Assembly (NCBI RefSeq): GCF_000620705.1
Contig: NZ_JIAR01000025.1
Location: forward strand, 309,418-373,417
DNA length: 64,000 bases
DNA from: Nocardioides sp. URHA0020
Lineage (GTDB): Bacteria; Actinomycetota; Actinomycetes; Propionibacteriales; Nocardioidaceae
Direction of reading: 5' to 3'
Made by a program: the position numbers and the translations under genes. The notes under the pieces are model-generated. The model was not told where the DNA came from and ran no database searches. It saw only the letters and a program-made list of their open reading frames with translations. Shown here one piece after another: positions 45,702-52,315 of the stretch (position 1 is the first letter of the stretch; each line of letters starts with the position of its first letter).

Positions 45702-46946
45702 TTGGCGTCGGGTGAAGGTGACCTTGCCGTTGTGGTGCTTTGCCATCTCGAACGTCGGGTCGTGGGCGCGGGCGTGGTGTCTCGGGCAGAGCAGTCCGCT
45801 GTTGTCGAGGTCGGAAGGTCCGCCGTCGGTCCATCTGGTCCAGTGGTGGGCGTGGCACATCCACGGTGGCCAGTCACAGCCCTCAGTGACGCAGCCTCCG
45901 TCGCGTATGGACATGGCGGTGAGCTGGGCCTTGGTGAAGAACCTGCGTGCCCTGCCGACGTCGAGGATCTCGGAGTCGGCGCCGAGGACGACGGGGATGA
46001 TCTTCGCGGTGCACGCCAACCGGCGGGCTGCGGCTGGGCTGATGCGTTCGCCGGTGTCGAGGATCCCGGCCTTGTGCAGCCGGCCGAGGAGGGTGTCGTG
46101 GTCGATGGTGACCACGATCGTCGCGTCCCTGCCACCTACCTGCGGGAGCTCCTTGGCGCTGATCCTTTCGATGAGCTCGGCGAAGGCTCGGCCCATCCGC
46201 TCGGGTCCGGGTCTGCGTTCGACGCCGGGGCCGTGGGTGGCGGCGAGGTGCTTGGGCGCGGCGAGCGCGAGGAGCATCTTCTTCAGCTCGGCTGCCTGCA
46301 ACGCGGGCAACGTGAACCGGCCGTGGACCTTGCCGTGGCCGTCGTCGCTCATCGTGAGCCGACATGCTTGTGCTGCCTTGGCCTCTTCTCGTTCGAGGAG
46401 GTCTGACTCGTGCTGGTCGGCGAGGTCAGGGGCGATGACCTCGAGGAGCCGGCGCCCCAGGATGGTGAGGCGCTTCGCGTCGTGCTCTTCCGCGGCGGTG
46501 ACAAGGTGCTCCTCGGCCTTGATCAGCAGCTCCGGGTCCAGACCGGCCGGGAGCGCCTTGATCGCACGGATGATGACGTCGGCCTGCTCGGGCCGCAGGT
46601 CCCCGCGAGCGAGGGCTGATCGGACCCGGTCGTAGATGCCGAGGTCGTAGCCGCGGCGCACGATCCGGTATGCCGCTGACCTGGTCTCCCGGGTCTGGTG
46701 GGCATACCAGTTCGACGTGCTGGTGGCTCCGACGTCGGTGCCGACCTGGACCTCGTCGGCGTGCGTGGCGACGCGGGTCTTGAGCTCCACAACCTGGGCC
46801 TCCAGGCGCGTGAGCTCGACCAGCGTGGAGGCGGCTTCGGAAGCGCTCATCGACCACACCGACGCATTCACCAGGGCGTCGGCAACAGCACGCATTTGCG
46901 CGGTCGCCAATGCCACCTGGTGGTGGGGTGTGGTCATCGTGGTCAT
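45699..46946 (-). CDS. DUF222 / HNH-endonuclease protein (13E12-repeat type)
   Basis: The 415-residue product has an N-terminal DUF222 region (about 15-300) and a C-terminal HNH nuclease domain: CVTEGCDWPPWMCHAHHWTRWTDGGPSDLDNSGLLCPRHHARAHD (about 340-385) with the paired cysteines and H-N-H residues. In actinobacteria such genes occur in many copies per genome and are thought to be mobile (REP13E12 in mycobacteria), though no transposase is seen here. The start is ATG 46946; ATG 46937 and TTG 46958 are alternatives. The upstream side is a 700-bp gene-free tract with REP-like repeats. Confidence 0.88.
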   Translation of the reverse strand: MTTMTTPHHQVALATAQMRAVADALVNASVWSMSASEAASTLVELTRLEAQVVELKTRVATHADEVQVGTDVGATSTSNWYAHQTRETRSAAYRIVRRGYDLGIYDRVRSALARGDLRPEQADVIIRAIKALPAGLDPELLIKAEEHLVTAAEEHDAKRLTILGRRLLEVIAPDLADQHESDLLEREEAKAAQACRLTMSDDGHGKVHGRFTLPALQAAELKKMLLALAAPKHLAATHGPGVERRPGPERMGRAFAELIERISAKELPQVGGRDATIVVTIDHDTLLGRLHKAGILDTGERISPAAARRLACTAKIIPVVLGADSEILDVGRARRFFTKAQLTAMSIRDGGCVTEGCDWPPWMCHAHHWTRWTDGGPSDLDNSGLLCPRHHARAHDPTFEMAKHHNGKVTFTRRQ

Positions 46947-47117
46947 GGTTCTAGCCAAGCACTGACCACCGACAGTGAGCGGCTCAGAACCCCTGTTTTC
47001 ACAGGGTTCTGGGTCACGAAGAGGTCACGATCCGAGGAGTTCATCCACACCTGCATTGACGGCCTGTGGAGGGGTGTCCATCAGCGTTCGAACCGCAGGA
47101 ACCGGGTGTCGTCCAGG

Positions 47118-47163
47118 GGTGGTTTCGAGGCTCGGGCCTGGCGGCCCTCGCACCTCAACCACC
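47118..47163. repeat. REP-like palindrome 1
   Basis: 46 nt beginning GGTGGTTTCGAGGCTCG and ending CCTCGCACCTCAACCACC. The ends are inverted and pair as GGTGGTT/AACCACC with an imperfect inner stem (CGAGG/CCTCG), so it can fold into a hairpin. The centre CTCGGGCCTGGCGGCC is shared with copies 3 and 4. Confidence 0.85.
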
Positions 47164-47186
47164 GGTGGACCGAGGCGCGCCGTACC

Positions 47187-47203
47187 TCTCGTACCTCAAC
47201 CAC
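47187..47203. repeat. Half REP-like element
   Basis: CTCGTACCTCAACCACC repeats only the right arm of the neighbouring palindromes, with a T for C change in the middle. It is probably the remnant of a decayed copy. Confidence 0.6.
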
Positions 47204-47210
47204 CGGTAGG

Positions 47211-47303
47211 CCGGCCAGCGACCGCAAGCCACGGGCCGCCGTACCCGCGTAGCCAGCCTGTCGGCGAACGACCCGAGCGGACCTGCAAGCCGCGCTCATC
47301 GCC
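47211..47303. repeat. 93-bp spacer duplication, copy A
   Basis: Runs from CCGGCCAGCGACCGCA to GCCGCGCTCATCGCC and matches 47375-47466 closely (shared CTGTCGGCGAACGA and ACCTGCAAGCCGCGCTCAT). Together with palindromes 1-3 it forms units of about 160-200 bp. Confidence 0.75.
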
Positions 47304-47318
47304 ACTTCTTCGCTGCGG

Positions 47319-47362
47319 GGGTTTCGAGGCTCGGCGCTAGCGCGCCTCGCACCTCAACCACC
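47319..47362. repeat. REP-like palindrome 2 (variant centre)
   Basis: Same arms as copy 1, but the centre is CGGCGCTAGCGCGCC, itself a compact palindrome. The change keeps the hairpin, suggesting that structure matters more than sequence in the loop half. Confidence 0.8.
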
Positions 47363-47374
47363 GGGACCCTCAGC

Positions 47375-47466
47375 CCGGCCGGCGACCGCAACCACTGTTC
47401 GCCGTACCCAGGTAGTCGGCCTGTCGGCGAACGAGCCCAGCCGACCTGCAAGCCGCGCTCATTGCC
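47375..47466. repeat. 92-bp spacer duplication, copy B
   Basis: Second copy of the segment at 47211-47303. It ends GCGCTCATTGCC and is followed, after a short variable stretch, by palindrome 3. Confidence 0.75.
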
Positions 47467-47481
47467 CTGCCTACGCTGCGG

Positions 47482-47525
47482 GGGTTTCGAGGCTCGGGCC
47501 TGGCGGCCCTCGCACCTCAACCACC
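47482..47525. repeat. REP-like palindrome 3
   Basis: 44 nt from GGGGTTTCGAGGCTCGG to CGCACCTCAACCACC, with the same centre as copy 1. It is followed by GACGACGTACCGCACCTC, which also follows copy 4. Confidence 0.85.
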
Positions 47526-47547
47526 GGGACGACGTACCGCACCTCCG

Positions 47548-47591
47548 GGGTTTCGAGGCTCGGGCCTGGCGGCCCTCACACCTCAACCACC
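47548..47591. repeat. REP-like palindrome 4
   Basis: 44 nt differing from copy 3 by one base in the right arm (CTCACACCTC for CTCGCACCTC). It starts 66 bp after copy 3 and ends 44 bp before the -10 of the membrane-protein gene at 47647. Confidence 0.85.
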
Positions 47592-47634
47592 GGACGACGT
47601 ACCGCACCTCGCCCACCGGAGGGGTGGATGGCCC

Positions 47635-47640
47635 TAGGGT
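47635..47640 (+). promoter_or_regulatory. Candidate -10 (TAGGGT) of the ceramidase-like gene
   Basis: TAGGGT ends 6 nt before the ATG at 47647, immediately downstream of the repeat cluster. Confidence 0.5.
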
Positions 47641-47646
47641 CGGCAC

Positions 47647-48450
47647 ATGCCGACCAGGTCGTTGCGCCCGTTGGCGTGTGCCGCGCTCACGGCCGTGGTG
47701 TCGATCGGGCTGCTGGTGATCGCGATCAGGGCGGGGTGGCTGGGTCCGGACGTCGGGCGGGGAGCGAACTTCTGCGAGGCGGCGCGCGACGGCTGGGTGA
47801 AGCAGCCGGCGAACTCGTTCTCCAACCTCGGGTTCGTCGTCGCCGGGCTGGTGATCGGCTGGCACGCCGGGCGGGTCGACCGGCTCGGTGACGTGCTGCC
47901 GGCGCACGCTCCGCTGGCGACCGCGTACGGCTGCGTCGTGGTCTTCCTGGGGCCGGCGAGCGCGGCGATGCACGCGACCCAGTCCGAGCGCGGTGGCGAC
48001 CTCGACCTGCTCAGCATGTACCTGGTCGCGGCGTTCGCCGCCGCCTACGCGCTGATGCGGTGGTACCGCCAGGGCCGGGTGCTCTTCCTGCAGCTGTTCC
48101 TGCTCTTCGTCGCGGCCTGCGAGCTCGCCGGGCTGTACGACGGCCAGGTGCCGGTCGTGGACTTCGCCGGCAACATCGCCTTCGCCGCGCTGCTGCTCAC
48201 CGCGGTGATCGTGGAGGTGCGGCTGTGGCGGCGTGCCGACCGCACGCGCACCGACCTGTGGTGGGGCGCCGGCGCCCTGGCCGCGATCCTGGTGGCGTTC
48301 GCGATCTGGAACGTCACCAAGTCGTGGTGGTGCGACCCCCACTCCTTGCTGCAGGGCCACGCCGCCTGGCACCTGCTCGACGCCGCCTCGGCGTACCTGC
48401 TCTTCCGGCTGTGGGCCAGCGAGCGCTCAGTAGAACCCGTAGCGCGCTAG
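47647..48450 (+). CDS. Ceramidase-like (CREST superfamily) membrane protein
   Basis: The 267-residue product has about seven hydrophobic segments and the metal-site pattern of alkaline-ceramidase/CREST proteins: NFCEAARDGWVKQPANSFSNLGFVVAG (C, E and SN near 45-65), AMHATQSERGGDLDLLSMYL (H, and the D pair near 115-130), and HAAWHLLDAASAYLLF (the two His near 247-251). It is probably a lipid amide or other hydrolase in the membrane; the substrate is unknown. The start is ATG 47647. Its last 24 bp overlap the 3' end of the convergent oxidoreductase-hemerythrin gene. Confidence 0.75.
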   Translation: MPTRSLRPLACAALTAVVSIGLLVIAIRAGWLGPDVGRGANFCEAARDGWVKQPANSFSNLGFVVAGLVIGWHAGRVDRLGDVLPAHAPLATAYGCVVVFLGPASAAMHATQSERGGDLDLLSMYLVAAFAAAYALMRWYRQGRVLFLQLFLLFVAACELAGLYDGQVPVVDFAGNIAFAALLLTAVIVEVRLWRRADRTRTDLWWGAGALAAILVAFAIWNVTKSWWCDPHSLLQGHAAWHLLDAASAYLLFRLWASERSVEPVAR

Positions 48451-49875
48451 CGGCTCCACCAGTTGGGTCTCCTCGTAGGACAGGTGGGAGCCCATGGTGT
48501 CGGCGAGCAGGTCGACGGCTGCTCGCAGCGCCGCCAGCCCGTCGGGCGACGAGACCACGGCGACCAGCGCCCGGTCGACCCCGTCGAGCACGCTCGCGAT
48601 CACGTGGTGCTCGTCCTCGAGCCGATCGATGACCGGCACCAGGGCGGCGTCGCTGGAGCGCAGGTGCGGGAACATCGAGGTGTCCTCGATGGTGTGGTGG
48701 GTCGTCACCACCCGGCAGTAGGACTGGCAGTAGGCGCCGAGCGCCCAGTCGTTCTGGCGCATCGTCATCGTGTTGATCAGCGACCGCGCCGCGCCCGCCT
48801 CCAGCGTGCCCGCCTCCACCTGGGCGATCAGGTCGAAGAGCTGCGCCAGCTCCGAGCGCAGGTGGTCGTGCACGTCGACCAGGTGCTGACCGGCGGCGCG
48901 CTCCTGGGCCGTCCAGGCCAGCGGAGCATGGGCTGACGCGTACGTCGGCCGCGTCGACTCGTCCCACGGTGACACGGCGCTGCGGCGTACGCCGTCGTCG
49001 GGGGTCGGACGTACGGCGTCGCCGCCGCTCACCTCGACCGCGGGCACCACCGGCGACGGGACCGAGGCCGGCGCCCCGGCTCGGGCCGCGTCCACCAGCT
49101 CGCGCACCGCCGGCGCGACCTCGGTGCCGAACCGCTGGATGGTGCGCGGGTCGTCCCCGGTCACGATGAAGGTGCTGGTGCCGTGGGTCAGGGTCAGCTC
49201 GGCCAGCCACTCGGGCCACGCCGGGTCGTCGGAAGGGTTGACGTTGTAGAGCCGCCGCACCACGGACGGGTCGCGTCCGGCACCGGCCGCAGCCGAGTCG
49301 ATCCGCGCGTTGCGCTCGGCCAGCGTGTCCGGCGGGACGTAGGACTGGCTGGGCAGCCAGCCGTCACCCACCCGTCCGGTGAGCTCGAGCATCCTCGGGC
49401 CGATCGCGCCGATCCAGACCTCCACCTCGTGCAGCGGCGCCGGACCGACGTCCGCCCACACGCCACGGATCGTGTCGATGCCCTCCGCGAGGGCGGACAG
49501 CGCCTCCCCCGGCGTACGACGAGTTCCGCCGGCGGAGACGATCGCATCCCAGAAGCCGCCCGCGCCGATGCCCAGCTCGACCCGGCCGCGGCTGAGCACG
49601 TCGAGGCTGGCCACGGTCTTCGCGAGCACGTACGGCGGTCGCAGCGGCAGGTTGCTGACGTTGGTGGTGACCCGCAGCGTCGAGGACCGGGCCAGGATCG
49701 TCGCGATCAGCGCCCAGACGTCGAGGAAGCGCCCCTGGTAGGGGTGGTCCTGGACGGTCGCGAGGTCGAGCCCGGCCGCCTCGGTGAGCAGCGCGAGCTC
49801 GACGACCCGGTCGGCCCGCGACGCGTCCGGGGTGAGGAAGGTGCCGAACTGGAGTTCCTGGCCGTAGTCGGGCAT
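48427..49875 (-). CDS. Luciferase-like (LLM, probably F420-dependent) oxidoreductase fused to a hemerythrin domain
   Basis: The 482-residue product has an N-terminal LLM barrel (about 1-265): LQFGTFLTPDASRADRVVELALLTEAAG, ATVQDHPYQGRFLDVWALIATILARSSTLRVTTNVSNLPLRPPYVLAKTVASLDVLSRGRVELGIGAG. A Pro/Val-rich linker follows (about 268-310), then a C-terminal hemerythrin domain (about 325-478) with HDHLRSELAQLFDLI, VTTHHTIEDTSMFPHL, LEDEHHVIASVLDGV and HLSYEETQLVEPL (the His/Glu/Asp set of a di-iron site). The cofactor of the barrel is F420 or FMN; F420 is likelier in this group. The start is ATG 49875, with CACAAT 6 nt upstream. Confidence 0.85.
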   Translation of the reverse strand: MPDYGQELQFGTFLTPDASRADRVVELALLTEAAGLDLATVQDHPYQGRFLDVWALIATILARSSTLRVTTNVSNLPLRPPYVLAKTVASLDVLSRGRVELGIGAGGFWDAIVSAGGTRRTPGEALSALAEGIDTIRGVWADVGPAPLHEVEVWIGAIGPRMLELTGRVGDGWLPSQSYVPPDTLAERNARIDSAAAGAGRDPSVVRRLYNVNPSDDPAWPEWLAELTLTHGTSTFIVTGDDPRTIQRFGTEVAPAVRELVDAARAGAPASVPSPVVPAVEVSGGDAVRPTPDDGVRRSAVSPWDESTRPTYASAHAPLAWTAQERAAGQHLVDVHDHLRSELAQLFDLIAQVEAGTLEAGAARSLINTMTMRQNDWALGAYCQSYCRVVTTHHTIEDTSMFPHLRSSDAALVPVIDRLEDEHHVIASVLDGVDRALVAVVSSPDGLAALRAAVDLLADTMGSHLSYEETQLVEPLARYGFY

Positions 49876-49934
49876 GCGCCCATTGTGGTGCCCCGGGCCG
49901 CGGACGGCGCCGATCCCGGCCGCGCCCGGGTCCG

Positions 49935-49940
49935 TAGGGT
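49935..49940 (+). promoter_or_regulatory. Candidate -10 (TAGGGT) of the antiporter gene
   Basis: TAGGGT ends 6 nt before the ATG at 49947 in the divergent region shared with the LLM-hemerythrin gene. Confidence 0.5.
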
Positions 49941-49946
49941 TCAGCC

Positions 49947-51092
49947 ATGAGCACCGTGAAGTCGCCCTGGCTCAGCTGGACCACGCTCGCGCCGGTCGCG
50001 GCGCTGGTGGTCCTGGCCCTGGCCTGGGGTCGTCACCCCGGGACGGTCGCCGCCGTCGCCGTCGGGATCTTCCTCATCGGAGCGGTGCTGTCGGCGGTCC
50101 ACCACGCCGAGGTGGTCGCGCACCGGGTCGGCGAGCCCTTCGGGTCGCTGCTGCTCGCGGTCGCCGTGACGGTGATCGAGGTGGCGCTGATCGTCACCCT
50201 GATGGCCGGGGGCACGGGAGACACCTCGGCGCTCGCCCGCGACACCGTCTTCGCGGCCGTGATGATCACGCTCAACGGCATCGTCGGGCTGTCGCTGCTG
50301 ATCGGGGCCGTGAAGTACCGGATGGCGGTCTTCAACCCGGAGGGTGCCGGGTCGGCGCTGATGACGGTGGTGGCGCTCGCGACGCTGACGCTGGTGCTGC
50401 CGCGCTTCACGACCTCCACCCCCGGGCCGGACTTCACGGCCTCCCAGCTGACCTTCGCCGCGGTGGCGTCGCTCGGGCTCTACGGCATCTTCGTCTTCAC
50501 CCAGACGGTGAAGCACCGCGACTTCTTCCTGGCCGTCGACACGGGGCCCGGGTCCTCGAACGGCGAGCCGTCGGCGTCCGGTCCGATCGACGGGCCGGTC
50601 GACCTCGACGGCGACGGGCACGCGGACCCGCCGAGCGACCGAGCGGCCATCGCCAGCCTGGCGCTGCTGCTGCTCGGGCTGGTGGCGGTGGTCGGCCTGG
50701 CCAAGGTGGAGTCCTACCCGATCGAGGACGCCGTGGAGGCGGCCGGCGCCCCGCACTCCTTCGTGGGCGTCGTCATCGCCCTGCTCGTGCTCCTGCCCGA
50801 GTCCATCGCCGCGGGCCGCGCGGCCGCGCGCAACCGGGTGCAGATCAGCCTCAACCTGGCCTACGGCTCGGCGATGGCGAGCATCGGCCTGACGATCCCG
50901 GTGATCGCCGTGGCCACGATCTGGCTCGACGGCCCGCTGACGCTCGGCCTCGAGCCCACGCAGATGGTGCTGCTGCTGGTCTCGGTCATCGTGTCGGTCC
51001 TGACCGTCGTGCCGGGGCGCTCGAAGTCCCTGCAGGGCTTCGTCCACCTGTCCCTGATGGCGGCCTTCATCTTCCTGGCGATCAGCCCCTGA
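49947..51092 (+). CDS. chaA: Calcium/sodium-proton antiporter, ChaA type
   Basis: The 381-residue product belongs to the CaCA superfamily with eleven or so hydrophobic segments in two inverted halves. Each half carries a signature: PFGSLLLAVAVTVIEVALIVTLM (with E in TM) in the first and VGVVIALLVLLPESIAAGRAAARNRVQISLNLAYGSAMASIGLTIPVIAV in the second. An acidic loop between halves (DGPVDLDGDGHADPPSD) looks calcium-binding. It exports Ca2+ or Na+ in exchange for protons. The start is ATG 49947. Its stop overlaps that of rodA by 11 bp. Confidence 0.9.
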   Translation: MSTVKSPWLSWTTLAPVAALVVLALAWGRHPGTVAAVAVGIFLIGAVLSAVHHAEVVAHRVGEPFGSLLLAVAVTVIEVALIVTLMAGGTGDTSALARDTVFAAVMITLNGIVGLSLLIGAVKYRMAVFNPEGAGSALMTVVALATLTLVLPRFTTSTPGPDFTASQLTFAAVASLGLYGIFVFTQTVKHRDFFLAVDTGPGSSNGEPSASGPIDGPVDLDGDGHADPPSDRAAIASLALLLLGLVAVVGLAKVESYPIEDAVEAAGAPHSFVGVVIALLVLLPESIAAGRAAARNRVQISLNLAYGSAMASIGLTIPVIAVATIWLDGPLTLGLEPTQMVLLLVSVIVSVLTVVPGRSKSLQGFVHLSLMAAFIFLAISP

Positions 51093-52314
51093 GGCCGACG
51101 CCTCCGCGAGACGGGCTCAGCCGGGCGGCCGGCGCCGTCCGGGCGCGCAGGTCGATGTTCTGCAGCAGCCCGATCGCCAGCATGCCCGCGAACATCGAGC
51201 TGCCGCCGTACGACACGAAGGGCAGCGGCACGCCGGTGACCGGCATGATCCCCAGGCACATCCCGATGTTCTGGAACGCCTGGAAGCCGAACCAGCAGGC
51301 GATCCCGGTCGCGGCGAGGCGGCCGAAGACGTCGTCGGTGCGGGCCGCGATCGCGAGCGCCCGCCAGATGACGATGCCTAGCAGGGCGATCAGCAGCGCG
51401 GCGCCGACCAGGCCGAGCTCCTCGCCGGCGACCGTGAAGACGAAGTCGGTGTGCTGCTCCGGCACGAAGCCGGCCCGGGTCTGGGAGCCGTCGAAGAGGC
51501 CCTGGCCGAAGACGCCGCCGTTGCCGATCGCGATCCGGGCCTGCTCGGTGTTGTAGCCGGCGCCGCGGGGGTCCAGGTCGGTGTTGGTGAAGGCGAGGAA
51601 GCGGTCGAGCTGGTACTGCTTGAGGAAGCCGGCCGCGACCGCGGCCGCAGCGGCGGTGACGCCGCCCGCCATCAGCAGTCCCAGCCACCGGCGCGGGGCA
51701 CCCGAGACGGCGACCACCCCGAGCACGGTCGCCGACAGCACGAGCATCGTGCCGAGGTCGGGCTGCAGGAGGATCAGCACCGCCGGCACCCCGGCGATCA
51801 TGAGCATCCCGAGGACGTCGCCCAGACCGGTGCCGGCCGAGGTGGCAGCACCCCGGCTGCGTCGTACGTCGGCCCGCTCCGCGACCCACAGCGCCATCCC
51901 GATGACGACGGCGAGCTTGGCGAACTCCGAGGGCTGGATCGACATCCCGCCGACCTGCAGCCACGACTGCGAGCCGTTGATCGTGCTGCCCATCGCCAGC
52001 ACGAGCACCAGGCCGGCCACCGACCCCAGGTAGACCACGGGCGCGATGATGCGGACCCAGCGGTGGTCGGTCACGAGCACGACGAGCATCAGCACGATCC
52101 CGATGACGACGTTGACGAGCTGCTTGCGGAGGTACGCCGTGGTGTCGCCGGCGGTCAGGTCCTCGCGGTGGCTGGTGGCCGACCAGACGAGCAGCGTCCC
52201 GAGCGTCACCAGCGCGAGCACGGCGACCATCAGGATCCAGTCCAGCCGGGGGGCGTGGCGCAGCGGCGGTGCCGAGGTCGGCGACTTCACGGCCGTGCGG
52301 GTGGCGACGGGCAC
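51082..52314 (-). CDS. rodA: Peptidoglycan glycosyltransferase RodA (SEDS family)
   Basis: RodA polymerises glycan strands from lipid II during cell elongation together with PBP2. The 410-residue product has about ten hydrophobic segments and the SEDS pattern: NGSQSWLQVGGMSIQPSEFAKLAVVIGMALW, LLQPDLGTMLVL, GQGLFDGSQTRAGFVPEQHTDFVFTVAGEELGL, and GVPLPFVSYGGSSMFAGMLAIGLLQNI. The start is GTG 52314, 1 bp after the mrdA stop, so it is the last gene of the mreB-mreC-mreD-mrdA-rodA cluster. Confidence 0.95.
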   Translation of the reverse strand: MPVATRTAVKSPTSAPPLRHAPRLDWILMVAVLALVTLGTLLVWSATSHREDLTAGDTTAYLRKQLVNVVIGIVLMLVVLVTDHRWVRIIAPVVYLGSVAGLVLVLAMGSTINGSQSWLQVGGMSIQPSEFAKLAVVIGMALWVAERADVRRSRGAATSAGTGLGDVLGMLMIAGVPAVLILLQPDLGTMLVLSATVLGVVAVSGAPRRWLGLLMAGGVTAAAAAVAAGFLKQYQLDRFLAFTNTDLDPRGAGYNTEQARIAIGNGGVFGQGLFDGSQTRAGFVPEQHTDFVFTVAGEELGLVGAALLIALLGIVIWRALAIAARTDDVFGRLAATGIACWFGFQAFQNIGMCLGIMPVTGVPLPFVSYGGSSMFAGMLAIGLLQNIDLRARTAPAARLSPSRGGVGLRG

Positions 52315-52315
52315 G

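Larger units (their letters stand above)
46947..47646. other. Gene-free 700-bp tract with repeats
   Basis: No convincing coding region lies here: frames on either strand are mostly translations of the repeats. It holds four REP-like palindromes, one half element, a duplicated 92-93-bp segment (47211-47303 and 47375-47466, about 80 percent alike by eye), and a 66-bp spaced pair ending GACGTACCGCACCTC (about 47530 and 47596). The left side (46947-47100) has nothing I can name. Confidence 0.8.

Noticed and set aside
47118-47591. CRISPR array
   Set aside because: Repeats are longer and palindromic over their whole length, spacing is irregular (201, 163 and 66 bp), spacers are themselves duplicated, and no cas genes are present.
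45699-47646. Complete insertion sequence or mobile element around the HNH gene
   Set aside because: No transposase, no terminal inverted repeats bounding the unit and no target-site duplication could be seen.
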